A DNA stretch of 64,000 nt from Bradyrhizobium sp. Ash2021 (lineage in GTDB: Bacteria; Pseudomonadota; Alphaproteobacteria; Rhizobiales; Xanthobacteraceae), in assembly GCF_031202265.1 (NCBI RefSeq), contig NZ_CP100604.1, forward strand, positions 7,422,501 to 7,486,500, given 5' to 3'. The stretch's first letter is position 1, and the number at the start of each line of letters is the position of its first letter. Positions 48,215 to 55,900 of the stretch are shown one piece after another. Position numbers and translations under genes: made by a program. The notes beneath the pieces were generated by a model, which was not told the origin of the DNA, made no database searches, and saw only the letters and a list, made by a program, of their open reading frames with translations.

Positions 48215-49195
48215 ATGATCGCATCTTCAAATCCAGCCACATGGCTGGCGGGCTACATACCCGATATTCCCACCCCCTTCGATGAAACGGGTGCAGTCGA
48301 TCTGGCGGTATTCGCAAAGCTTTGCGAGCGCCAGATTGAAGCCGGCGTCACCGCGATCCTGGTCAGCGAAACCGGCGGCGAAAGCTCCACGCTGACGCCA
48401 GCCGAACAGGAAAGCATCATCCGCGCCGCCGTCGAAGTGGCGCGAGGCCGTGTCCGCGTCATCGCCGGAGCCGGATCCAATTCGACCAGTCAGGCGATCG
48501 AGCTGACACAGCGCGCCGAAGCGGCCGGTGCCGATGCGGTGCTTTCGGTCGTGCCGTATTACAACAAGCCGATGCAGGCCGGAATTCACGCGCACTTCCG
48601 GGCGATTGCGATCTCGACCGGGCTGCCCATCATCCTGCACGACGTTCCAGCCCGGACCATGCGCGAATTGGCCGACGACACGCTGTTGCGGCTGGCCGAA
48701 TCGAGGCGCTTCATCGGATTGAAGGACGGCGCCGGCGACATCGTGCGGCTGCTGCGCTTGCGGCCACAGCTGCCGGCAGGATTTCGACTGTTGTCTGGGG
48801 ACGACGCAACGGCGCTGGCGTTCGTTGCCAATGGCGGGGACGGTTGCCTATCCCTGATATCGAACGTCGCGCCGGAACTGTGCCAGGCCATCTTTTCTAA
48901 CTGCAGGCAGGAGCGGCTACAGACCGCGCGATACCTGCAGAACCGGCTGGCGCCGCTGGCGGCCGCTCTCGCCAGGGAAAGCCCGGCCGCCCTGAAATAC
49001 GCGCTCTGCCTGCTCGGCTTCATGTCTCCGGCGACCCGCCTGCCCCTCGTTGAACTTGGCGAGCCCGCAAAGGCGGAGGTCGCCGGCGCGATCGCGCAGA
49101 TCGGCGATGAGGATATCGCATGTCCGGTCGAAAGCTGGCCCACACCGCGCGCTTGCGAGGATTCCGTCGCTGCAGGGCAGGCCCAACCCGGATGA
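48215..49195 (+). CDS. DapA-family class I aldolase (dihydrodipicolinate synthase-like)
   Basis: A 326-residue TIM-barrel enzyme: GYIPDIPTPFDETGAVDLAV, VSETGGESSTLTPAEQESII (the substrate-loop motif, with SETGGES in place of the usual G-T-T-G-E-S), the Tyr in VVPYYNKPMQAGIHAHFRAI and the Schiff-base Lys in RFIGLKDGAGDIVRLLRL. These suit a 4-hydroxy-tetrahydrodipicolinate synthase or another pyruvate-dependent lyase. It lies in an operon of small unknown genes rather than lysine genes, so a housekeeping DapA role is doubtful. The C-terminal 25 residues are not family-like. The ATG at 48215 lies 7 bases after the previous stop. Confidence 0.8.
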   Translation: MIASSNPATWLAGYIPDIPTPFDETGAVDLAVFAKLCERQIEAGVTAILVSETGGESSTLTPAEQESIIRAAVEVARGRVRVIAGAGSNSTSQAIELTQRAEAAGADAVLSVVPYYNKPMQAGIHAHFRAIAISTGLPIILHDVPARTMRELADDTLLRLAESRRFIGLKDGAGDIVRLLRLRPQLPAGFRLLSGDDATALAFVANGGDGCLSLISNVAPELCQAIFSNCRQERLQTARYLQNRLAPLAAALARESPAALKYALCLLGFMSPATRLPLVELGEPAKAEVAGAIAQIGDEDIACPVESWPTPRACEDSVAAGQAQPG

Positions 49196-49415
49196 GCCCA
49201 GCCGCTCACGGAAGCCAGCGGCACGCCAGAACGCTACGCGCCTGGCATCTGGCGATCCTGCGGTATGCCGTGACGCTGCGATCCTGCGACAATGCTTCGC
49301 ACGGATCGACGACGACCGCCTGCGACGGGTAGTTGCGGCAGCGGTCTACATCGGCCAGGGGCTTTCCGCCCGCGGCCGCGTTGGGGCACGGGTGGCGCGC
49401 GACCGTATCAAGGGC

Positions 49416-49598
49416 TCACGCGCCGCCGGCTGATGCACGATCCAGCAAGTGCTTCTCCCGCCATTTCGGCCCGGGACCGCGCATATAGTGTTGCTCGGGA
49501 TGGTAACGCTTGACCGGCCCATCCCAGGATGGGCCGAAGAACGTCACCAATGATCTGAGGGCGCCGCGAACAAGGGCGACAAGAGCCGCCGAACTCAT
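49416..49598 (-). CDS. Small conserved hypothetical protein, second gene of a two-gene operon
   Basis: A 60-residue protein: MSSAALVALVRGALRSLVTF, then FGPSWDGPVKRYHPEQHYMR and GPGPKWREKHLLDRASAGGA. The first 20 residues may form a short amphipathic or membrane-facing helix; the rest is polar with a GPGPKWREKHLL motif. No family is recognised. Its ATG overlaps the stop of the gene at 49595-49909 by 4 bases (ATGA), which strongly supports translation. Confidence 0.6.
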   Translation of the reverse strand: MSSAALVALVRGALRSLVTFFGPSWDGPVKRYHPEQHYMRGPGPKWREKHLLDRASAGGA

Positions 49599-49909
49599 CG
49601 CGAACGCTCCGTCGACCCGGAATGGCGCGCCACCCAATCGTTGGTGTCCCGGTCGAAGCGAATGCCGCGCAGTTCGAGTTCGCGCTGCATGCGGCGTACC
49701 TTCGAATTGGCGATGGCCTCGATCATGTTCCTCAGGAAGCCGTTGACGCGGCTTAAGGCGTTGCGCATCCGGACGCGGTCGCGTTTCGTCTGCGATCGGG
49801 CAAACCGGTAGTCGCCCGATGAATCGCGCCGGCTGATGAGATACGACCGATAGTCATCGTCGTAGGTCACATCGCGGAATTTATCGTCGCCAGTGAGCAA
49901 GTGAGCCAT
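49595..49909 (-). CDS. Small conserved hypothetical protein, first gene of a two-gene operon
   Basis: A 104-residue charged soluble protein: MAHLLTGDDKFRDVTYDDDY, RSYLISRRDSSGDYRFARSQ, RDRVRMRNALSRVNGFLRNM and RRMQRELELRGIRFDRDTND. The middle is basic and helical, compatible with nucleic-acid or membrane-surface binding, but unproven. The ATG at 49909 has GGAG about 10 bases upstream; the frame continues further but without conservation. Read against the DapA-like operon and coupled to the 60-residue gene. Confidence 0.6.
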   Translation of the reverse strand: MAHLLTGDDKFRDVTYDDDYRSYLISRRDSSGDYRFARSQTKRDRVRMRNALSRVNGFLRNMIEAIANSKVRRMQRELELRGIRFDRDTNDWVARHSGSTERSR

Positions 49910-50133
49910 GGTAGATCTCCACCGTCCGCCCGCATTGCGGGCGCCTGGTGCCAAGATGCGGACGATCGCATAGGAAATCGAGGCGATCTTCTGCCTCCTC
50001 CCATAAGGGCGGCATAAACATCTCCGACGGCGTCAATTCCTATATTTCTCCTATTATATGCACGATCGACCCGTCTCGCATTCCTACGGCATTGCCTGCA
50101 CATCATGGCCGTTAGATTCGCAAGGAGGCCGCG

Positions 50134-50619
50134 ATGGGTGCGATCAGTTTCCATACCGCGTACCCCGCTGCGGGACGGCCTCGGGCCGTGCTGGCTGCTG
50201 TGCGCAAAACGATCGACAGGTTTGTCAGTTGCCAGATGCAGCATGCGGCAGCGGAGGCCGAATACGCCCGCACGCCGCCGGGCGACGAGCCCGCGAGCGT
50301 CAATACGCAATTTCAGCCACTCGATTCCAGCATCGTCAGCGAGGCAATTCCGGGGTTCTTCATCGGCCGTAACAAGGAAGGCTTCTGGGTTGCCCGGGAC
50401 GCGAAGGGAAGAATCGGCGGGCTTTTCCTGTTCAAGAACTCTGCGCTGTCCTTTGCACGGAACAACAGCCGGCCGACGGGATGCGCGACGATATTCCCTT
50501 CTCATCGGTTCGAGCTCGACCTGGAAAACAACGGCAATGCGCTGGTCCCGCATCTTGAATCGATAAAGCGCCTCGTGACGCGCCATCTGCAGAGAATGGC
50601 AGCCTCGATCGGCGGATAA
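50134..50619 (+). CDS. Protein with FIGRN-x(4)-W-V-A domain, longer paralogue
   Basis: A 161-residue soluble protein. The N-terminal half (MGAISFHTAYPAAGRPRAVL, VRKTIDRFVSCQMQHAAAEA) looks like a helical region. The C-terminal half holds GFFIGRNKEGFWVARDAKG and RIGGLFLFKNSALSFARNN, the same domain as the protein at 47451-47729. AAGGAGG, a perfect Shine-Dalgarno, lies about 7 bases before the ATG, so strong translation is expected. The next small membrane-protein gene begins 34 bases after. Function is unknown. Confidence 0.65.
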   Translation: MGAISFHTAYPAAGRPRAVLAAVRKTIDRFVSCQMQHAAAEAEYARTPPGDEPASVNTQFQPLDSSIVSEAIPGFFIGRNKEGFWVARDAKGRIGGLFLFKNSALSFARNNSRPTGCATIFPSHRFELDLENNGNALVPHLESIKRLVTRHLQRMAASIGG

Positions 50620-50653
50620 GCCCGGCGCGCTACAACGGTGAAGGATTCCTGAC

Positions 50654-50866
50654 ATGACGATGCTGGCGCACACCGGCGGCCCATTCAAACCGGCCCGCTA
50701 TTCATCGGGTGGGCGTGACATCACCGGAACGGGTACGGCGAACGCTCGTCTGGCGATGATAAAGCGGCTCAGCAAGTTCGCGCTTGCCGTCCTGACGGTC
50801 GGAGGTGCCCTCGCCGGTATCATCGCGCTAAAGGCCGCGATCTTTCTTTCGCGCTTGAACTTTTGA
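50654..50866 (+). CDS. Small single-helix membrane protein, unknown function
   Basis: A 70-residue protein with a polar N-terminus (MTMLAHTGGPFKPARYSSGG) and one C-terminal membrane helix (FALAVLTVGGALAGIIALKA). It lies 34 bases downstream of the FIGRN-domain gene and probably shares its transcript. It is convergent with the formate dehydrogenase operon, whose last gene ends 16 bases away. No family is recognised. Confidence 0.55.
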   Translation: MTMLAHTGGPFKPARYSSGGRDITGTGTANARLAMIKRLSKFALAVLTVGGALAGIIALKAAIFLSRLNF

Positions 50867-50882
50867 CGCCGGCCGGTCGCGG

Positions 50883-53648
50883 CTATTCGGCCGCGGAGCG
50901 GATCTCGGCCTTCTCCGCGCGCACGGCGCAGAACTTGAATTCCGGGATCTTGCCGAACGGATCGAGCGCCGGATTGGTCAACAGGTTCGCCGCCGCCTCC
51001 GCGTAGCAGAACGGCATGAACACCATGTTTTCCGGCACGTCGCGGTCGGAGCGAACCTTGACCTCGACGGCGCCGCGGCGGGTCTCCAGCCGGATGAAAT
51101 CGCCGGGCCAGACGCTTAAGCGCCGCATATCCTTTGGCGACATGAACGCCACAGCCTCAGGCTCGATCTGGTCGAGCACCTGGGAGCGCCGGGTCATCGA
51201 GCCGGTATGCCAATGTTCCAGCACGCGGCCGGTGGAGAGCACCATCGGATATTCGTCGTCGGGAATCTCGTCCGGCGCGACCACCCGCGCCGGCACGATC
51301 TTGCCGCGGCCGCTTTCGGTCGGGAAACCGGTGGTGAAGATGATCTCGTTGCCGGGCTGATCGGGATCGTCGACCGGATAGGTCACCGCGCCCTCGCGCA
51401 CCATCCGTTCCCAGGTGATGTTGTTCAGCGACGGCATCACCTGCGTCATCTCGGTGAACACTTCCGCCGGTCCAGCGTAGTTCCAGGGCAGCCCCATCCG
51501 CTTGGCGATTTCCTGGATGATCCAGAGATCCTGCTTTGCGTCGCCTGGCGGCTTGATCACTTCGCGCGCGAGCTGCACGCGGCGATCGGTGTTGGTGAAG
51601 GTGCCGGATTTTTCCGCGAACGCCGAGGCCGGCAGGATCACGTCGGCGTGGAACGCGGTTTCGGTGACGAACAGATCCTGCACCACCAGATGCTCGAGTT
51701 TGGCCAGTGCCTCGCGGGCGTGCTGCAGATCGGGGTCCGACATCGCCGGGTTTTCGCCCTCGATATACATGCCGGTGATTTCGCCAGCGTGGATCGCGTT
51801 CATGATCTCGACGACCGTCAAGCCGCGAACCGGATCGAGGTCCTGATGCCAGAGTTTTTCGAAGGGCTCGCGCAGATCGGTGCGGCCGACCGGCTGATAG
51901 TCCGGCAGGAACATCGGGATCAGGCCGGCGTCGGAGGCGCCCTGCACGTTGTTCTGGCCGCGCAGCGGATGCAGGCCGGTGCCGGGACGGCCGACCTGCC
52001 CGGTGATCAGGGCCAGCGCGATCAGGCAGCGCGCGTTGTCGGTGCCGTGGACGTGCTGGCTGATGCCCATGCCCCAGAAGATGATGGAAGCGCGCGAGCG
52101 CGCATACATCCGCGCCACCTCGCGGATCGTTTCCGCCGGGATGCCGCAGATCGGCTCCATCTTCTCCGGCGCGAACTCCTTGATGCGCTCCTTGAGTTCG
52201 TCATAGCCTTCGGTATAGCCGGCGATATATTGCTCGTCGGTCAGGCCTTCGGTGATGATGGTGTGGATCATCGCATTCAGGATCGCGACGTCGCTGCCGG
52301 CCTTGAACGCCAGATGCTTGGTGGCGTGACGCGACAGCGATTGCCCGCGCGGGTCCATCACGATCAGCTTGGCGCCCTTTTTCGCCGCGTTCTTGATGAA
52401 GGTCGCCGCCACCGGATGGTTCACGGTCGGATTGGCGCCGATCACGATGATGACTTCGGCATCCATCGCCGCCGAGAACGGCGCCGACACCGCGCCGGAA
52501 TTCAGGCCTTCCATCAGCGCCGCCACCGACGAGGCGTGGCACAGCCGGGTGCAGTGATCGACATTGTTGGAGCCAAAACCGGTGCGCACCAGTTTCTGGA
52601 ACAGATAGGCTTCCTCGTTGGAGCCCTTGGCCGAACCGAAACCGGCCAGCGCCTTGACGCCCTTCTCATCCCGGATTTTCACGAGACCTTTTGCGGCGAT
52701 GTCGAGCGCCTCTTCCCACGAGGCTTCGCGGAAATGCGTGAAGGGATTGGCGGGATCGACCTGGTCGTTGGAATCCTTTTTCGCATTCGGCAGCCGCACC
52801 AGCGGCTTGGTCAGGCGATGCGGGTGATGGATGTAGTCGAATCCGAAGCGGCCCTTGACGCAGAGCCGGTTGTGGTTGGCCGGGCCGTCGCGGCCTTCGG
52901 CGTAGATGATCTTCTCGTCCTTGACTTCGTAGGTGACCTGGCAGCCGACACCGCAGAACGGACACAGCGAGTCCACTTTCCGGTCCGCATAGGTGACGCG
53001 GGTCTGGTTCTCGTCCAGCATCACTGAGGGCATCAGCGCGCCGGTCGGGCAGGCCTGCACGCATTCGCCGCAGGCGACACAGGTCGATTCACCCATGGGA
53101 TCGTCGAAATCGAACACGATCTTGGATTCGTGACTGCGATAGGCCATGCCGATGACGTCGTTGACCTGCACCTCGCGGCAGGCGCGCACGCACAGGCCGC
53201 ACTGAATGCAGCTATCGAGATTGACGCGCATGGCGGGATGGCTGGCATCGCCCTCCCAGCGCTGCGCCGCCGGAAACCGGCTCTCGGTCACCTCGACCTT
53301 TTCGGCCCAGTGCCAGAATTTCGATTCGGGATCGTGCGAGGTTGCGCGCGCCGGCTGATCGGCGACCAGCAATTCCATCACCATCTTCTGCGCTGCGACC
53401 GCGCGCGCGCTTTCGGTCTTCACCTTCATGCCGACGCTCGGCGTGCGCTTGCAGGAGGCCGCCAGCACGCGCTCGCCTTCGATCTCCACCATGCAGGCGC
53501 GGCAATTGCCGTCGGGTCGGTAGTCCGGTTCGGGCGAGTAGCACAGATGCGGGATCTCGCGGCCCTGGCGGTGTGCCACCTGCCAGATAGTTTCGCCGGC
53601 ATTGGCCTCGACCTGCTTGCCGTCGAGTTCGAACTGAATCTTTGTCAT
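50883..53648 (-). CDS. NAD-dependent formate dehydrogenase, alpha (molybdo/tungsto) subunit
   Basis: A 921-residue catalytic subunit oxidising formate to CO2. From the N-terminus: a 2Fe-2S ferredoxin domain (CYSPEPDYRPDGNCRACMVE), a His-type 4Fe-4S site, two ferredoxin-type 4Fe-4S motifs (CIQCGLCVRACREVQ and CVACGECVQACPTGAL), the molybdopterin-domain 4Fe-4S site (CPFCGVGCQVTYEV), and the metal-ligand Cys in HCTRLCHASSVAALMEGLN near 370, so it is not a selenoprotein. It overlaps the beta subunit by 4 bases. Two genes only, with a fused beta subunit, resembles FDH1 of Methylorubrum more than the FdsGBACD operon. Metal (Mo or W) cannot be read from sequence. Confidence 0.92.
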   Translation of the reverse strand: MTKIQFELDGKQVEANAGETIWQVAHRQGREIPHLCYSPEPDYRPDGNCRACMVEIEGERVLAASCKRTPSVGMKVKTESARAVAAQKMVMELLVADQPARATSHDPESKFWHWAEKVEVTESRFPAAQRWEGDASHPAMRVNLDSCIQCGLCVRACREVQVNDVIGMAYRSHESKIVFDFDDPMGESTCVACGECVQACPTGALMPSVMLDENQTRVTYADRKVDSLCPFCGVGCQVTYEVKDEKIIYAEGRDGPANHNRLCVKGRFGFDYIHHPHRLTKPLVRLPNAKKDSNDQVDPANPFTHFREASWEEALDIAAKGLVKIRDEKGVKALAGFGSAKGSNEEAYLFQKLVRTGFGSNNVDHCTRLCHASSVAALMEGLNSGAVSAPFSAAMDAEVIIVIGANPTVNHPVAATFIKNAAKKGAKLIVMDPRGQSLSRHATKHLAFKAGSDVAILNAMIHTIITEGLTDEQYIAGYTEGYDELKERIKEFAPEKMEPICGIPAETIREVARMYARSRASIIFWGMGISQHVHGTDNARCLIALALITGQVGRPGTGLHPLRGQNNVQGASDAGLIPMFLPDYQPVGRTDLREPFEKLWHQDLDPVRGLTVVEIMNAIHAGEITGMYIEGENPAMSDPDLQHAREALAKLEHLVVQDLFVTETAFHADVILPASAFAEKSGTFTNTDRRVQLAREVIKPPGDAKQDLWIIQEIAKRMGLPWNYAGPAEVFTEMTQVMPSLNNITWERMVREGAVTYPVDDPDQPGNEIIFTTGFPTESGRGKIVPARVVAPDEIPDDEYPMVLSTGRVLEHWHTGSMTRRSQVLDQIEPEAVAFMSPKDMRRLSVWPGDFIRLETRRGAVEVKVRSDRDVPENMVFMPFCYAEAAANLLTNPALDPFGKIPEFKFCAVRAEKAEIRSAAE

Positions 53649-55348
53649 TCCGCAGCGTCCTTGAACTCGTCTGGGAAGTATTTAATCACGGAAGTCAGCG
53701 GATTCGAGGCCGCCTGGCCGAGCCCACAAATCGACGCATCGCGCATTGCCTGGCCCAATTCGTCGAGCAATTCGCGGTTCCACACCGGCCGCTGCATCAG
53801 GATCGCGGCCTTCTGGGTGCCGACCCGGCAGGGCGTGCACTGACCGCAGCTCTCATCCTCGAAGAAGCGCATCAGGTTCAGCGCCGCACCCTTCACGCTG
53901 TCCTGCTCGGACAGGATGATGACCGCGGCGGAGCCGATGAAGCAGCCATATTTTTCCAGCGTGCCGAAATCGAGCGGGATGTCGTCCATCGCGGCCGGCA
54001 GGATGCCGCCGGACGCGCCGCCCGGCAGATAGGCGTGGAACTTATGTCCTTCCGCCATGCCGCCGCAGAACTCGTCGATCAGTTCGCGCACGGTGACGCC
54101 CGCGGGCGCGAGTTTCATGCCGGGGTTCTTGACGCGGCCCGACACCGAATAGCTGCGCAGGCCGTGACGGTCGTTGCGGCCGTGGCTCTTCCACCACTCC
54201 GCGCCCTTCTCGACGATGTCGCGCACCCACCACAGCGTCTCGATATTATTGATCAGCGTCGGCAGCCCGAACAGCCCGACCTGGAACGGATAGGGCGGCT
54301 TGTGCCGGGGCAGGCCGCGCTTGCCCTCGATGCTCTCCAGGAGCGACGATTCCTCGCCGCAGATATAGGCGCCGGCGCCGCGCCGCATATGCAGCACGGG
54401 ACCGCCAGCCGGCAGCTTTGCAAGTTCGCGCTCGAGAATTTCCCGCGAGGCCGGATATTCGTCGCGCATATAAATGTAGATGTCGGTCGCTTCGACCACA
54501 TGCGCGCCGATCAGCATGCCCTCAAGAAAGCGATGCGGATCGGTTTCGAGATAATAGCGGTCCTTGAAGGTGCCGGGCTCGCCCTCGTCGCCATTGACCG
54601 CCATCAGCCGCGGTCCGGGCTCGCCGAGCACCGCGCGCCATTTGCGTCCCGTCGGAAAACCTGCGCCGCCGAGCCCGCGCAGGCTCGCATCGTCGAGGGC
54701 TTTAAGCAGATCCTCTTTCGGTAATTCGCCGGAGCGCAGGCGCTTCAGCAGCGTGTAACCGCCGCCGGCGACATAGGCATCGTAGTCGACATATTTGGGC
54801 AGATGCGCGTGGGTCTCGCCGGCCTTGGCGGCGGCGAGCACATTGGCAACCGTGGCGTGATCGACAAAGTGATGACCGACTTCGGCCGCCGGCGCGGTGT
54901 CGCAGCGGCCGACACAGGGCGCGCGCACCACGCGAATGCCGGGACCAGCCTTGTTCTCCAATTCGTGCAGCAGTTTTTCCGCGCCCAGCATCGCGCAGGT
55001 CAGCGAGTCGCAGACGCGGATGGTCAGCGGCGCGACATCCGGCTCGCCTTCCTTCACGATGTCGAAATGCGCATAGAAGGTCGCGGTCTCGAACACTTCC
55101 GCGAATGCGAGCTTCATCTCGTCGGCAAGGGCTGCGAGATGCGCGGCGGAAATCTGATGATACTTGTCCTGGATCAGGTGCAGATGCTCGACCAGGAGAT
55201 CGCGGCGCCGCGACCGGTCGCCGAGCAAAAGCTCGATCTCGTACGCCGCGGCCGGATCGACCTGGCGGCCCTTGGGGGTCGATTTGGCCCGCTTGCGTCC
55301 CTCGCCGGGATGCTCAAACGGACGGACTTTTTGCACGTCATGAACCAT
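53645..55348 (-). CDS. NAD-dependent formate dehydrogenase, beta subunit (fused NuoE-NuoF type)
   Basis: A 567-residue fusion. Residues about 35-180 are NuoE-like with a 2Fe-2S site (VCDSLTCAMLGAEKLLHEL, then APCVGRCDTAPAAEVG). Residues about 200-567 are NuoF-like: the FMN/NAD site (LRGLGGAGFPTGRKWRAVL, NGDEGEPGTFKDRYYLETDP), RGAGAYICGEESSLLESIEG and the 4Fe-4S motif ESCGQCTPCRVGT. It passes electrons from the alpha subunit to NAD+. In FdsGBA systems gamma and beta are separate. The start codon follows an intergenic region with a possible sigma-54-like motif. Confidence 0.93.
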   Translation of the reverse strand: MVHDVQKVRPFEHPGEGRKRAKSTPKGRQVDPAAAYEIELLLGDRSRRRDLLVEHLHLIQDKYHQISAAHLAALADEMKLAFAEVFETATFYAHFDIVKEGEPDVAPLTIRVCDSLTCAMLGAEKLLHELENKAGPGIRVVRAPCVGRCDTAPAAEVGHHFVDHATVANVLAAAKAGETHAHLPKYVDYDAYVAGGGYTLLKRLRSGELPKEDLLKALDDASLRGLGGAGFPTGRKWRAVLGEPGPRLMAVNGDEGEPGTFKDRYYLETDPHRFLEGMLIGAHVVEATDIYIYMRDEYPASREILERELAKLPAGGPVLHMRRGAGAYICGEESSLLESIEGKRGLPRHKPPYPFQVGLFGLPTLINNIETLWWVRDIVEKGAEWWKSHGRNDRHGLRSYSVSGRVKNPGMKLAPAGVTVRELIDEFCGGMAEGHKFHAYLPGGASGGILPAAMDDIPLDFGTLEKYGCFIGSAAVIILSEQDSVKGAALNLMRFFEDESCGQCTPCRVGTQKAAILMQRPVWNRELLDELGQAMRDASICGLGQAASNPLTSVIKYFPDEFKDAAE

Positions 55349-55441
55349 TGAAAACGTCTCGTTACTGCCTGTTCAGCCCGGCGACCTTAATCCGTGGCAT
55401 GCCAGATGCCAAGAGAAATTATGGCGTCTGAATAAGCATTT

Positions 55442-55473
55442 AAGGGGCATGCAGCTTTGCTGTCATGCCCCTT
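55442..55473 (-). terminator. Hairpin terminator downstream of the PsiF-like gene
   Basis: AAGGGGCATG (55442-55451) pairs perfectly with CATGCCCCTT (55464-55473), with a further AGC/GCT pairing inside the loop. It lies 29 bases past the stop codon of the minus-strand gene at 55502, with a moderately A/T-rich tail. It also separates that gene from the formate dehydrogenase promoter. Confidence 0.7.
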
Positions 55474-55501
55474 CTGCAACACCGTCAGCGAACCGGCGCG
55501 A

Positions 55502-55792
55502 TCAGGTCTTGCCCATGCAGTCTTCGATGTAGAACCAGCGGTCGTCGCCAACCAGTCCCTGCTTCTTCACCTCGCCACGGCAGGTCTTGAGCTTGCCCTT
55601 GTTGGCGCTCCACTTGGCCTTCATGTCCCTGAGCTTGTCGGCGGTCAGCTTCATCCTGGACGGCTTGGCCGTCGCAGGAGCAGCCGTGGTGGCGGCCGGC
55701 GCGGCTGCGGGCGTGGTGGTCTGGGCCGAAGCCGTATGGAGCGTGCCAGCGACAAGCAGCATGGCAGCGAGACAAGTTCCGGTGCGAAGCAT
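55502..55792 (-). CDS. Small exported protein with PsiF-like C-terminus
   Basis: A 96-residue protein. Residues 1-23 (MLRTGTCLAAMLLVAGTLHTASA) form a signal peptide with an A-S-A cleavage site. An Ala/Pro/Thr linker follows (QTTTPAAAPAATTAAPATAK). The mature end has KTCRGEVKKQGLVGDDRWFY then IEDCMGKT: two Cys spaced about 22 apart with G-x-x-R-x-x-Y-x-x-D-C-M, as in the phosphate-starvation PsiF repeat. A disulfide in the periplasm is likely. Function is unknown. It lies between the OFA transporter and formate dehydrogenase with hairpins on both sides, so it is probably its own transcript. Confidence 0.65.
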   Translation of the reverse strand: MLRTGTCLAAMLLVAGTLHTASAQTTTPAAAPAATTAAPATAKPSRMKLTADKLRDMKAKWSANKGKLKTCRGEVKKQGLVGDDRWFYIEDCMGKT

Positions 55793-55856
55793 TGGGAAAT
55801 TCCCTTGGGTCAGTCGTTTGGGTCAATCGTTGAATTGGACGGAAAGACGAAAGGCG

Positions 55857-55884
55857 CCGCGGGACGAATATGTTCGTCCCGCGG
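55857..55884 (-). terminator. Intrinsic terminator of the OFA transporter gene
   Basis: CCGCGGGACGAA (55857-55868) and TTCGTCCCGCGG (55873-55884) form a perfect 12-bp stem with a four-base loop, 16 bases after the stop codon of the minus-strand gene at 55901. Read on the minus strand the stem is followed by a T-rich tract (CGCCTTTCGTCTTTCC), as expected for an intrinsic terminator. Confidence 0.8.
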
Positions 55885-55900
55885 GCCACGCGATGTTCGA

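Noticed and set aside
49192..49332. A 46-codon plus-strand frame overlapping the end of the DapA-like gene (ARTLRAWHLAILRYAVTLRS)
   Set aside because: It could be the start of a frameshifted gene, but no conserved partner could be recognised and the stop comes early; evidence is too thin to list as a gene.
52539..52541. Possible selenocysteine in formate dehydrogenase
   Set aside because: The metal-ligand codon is TGC (Cys) in LCHASS, not TGA.
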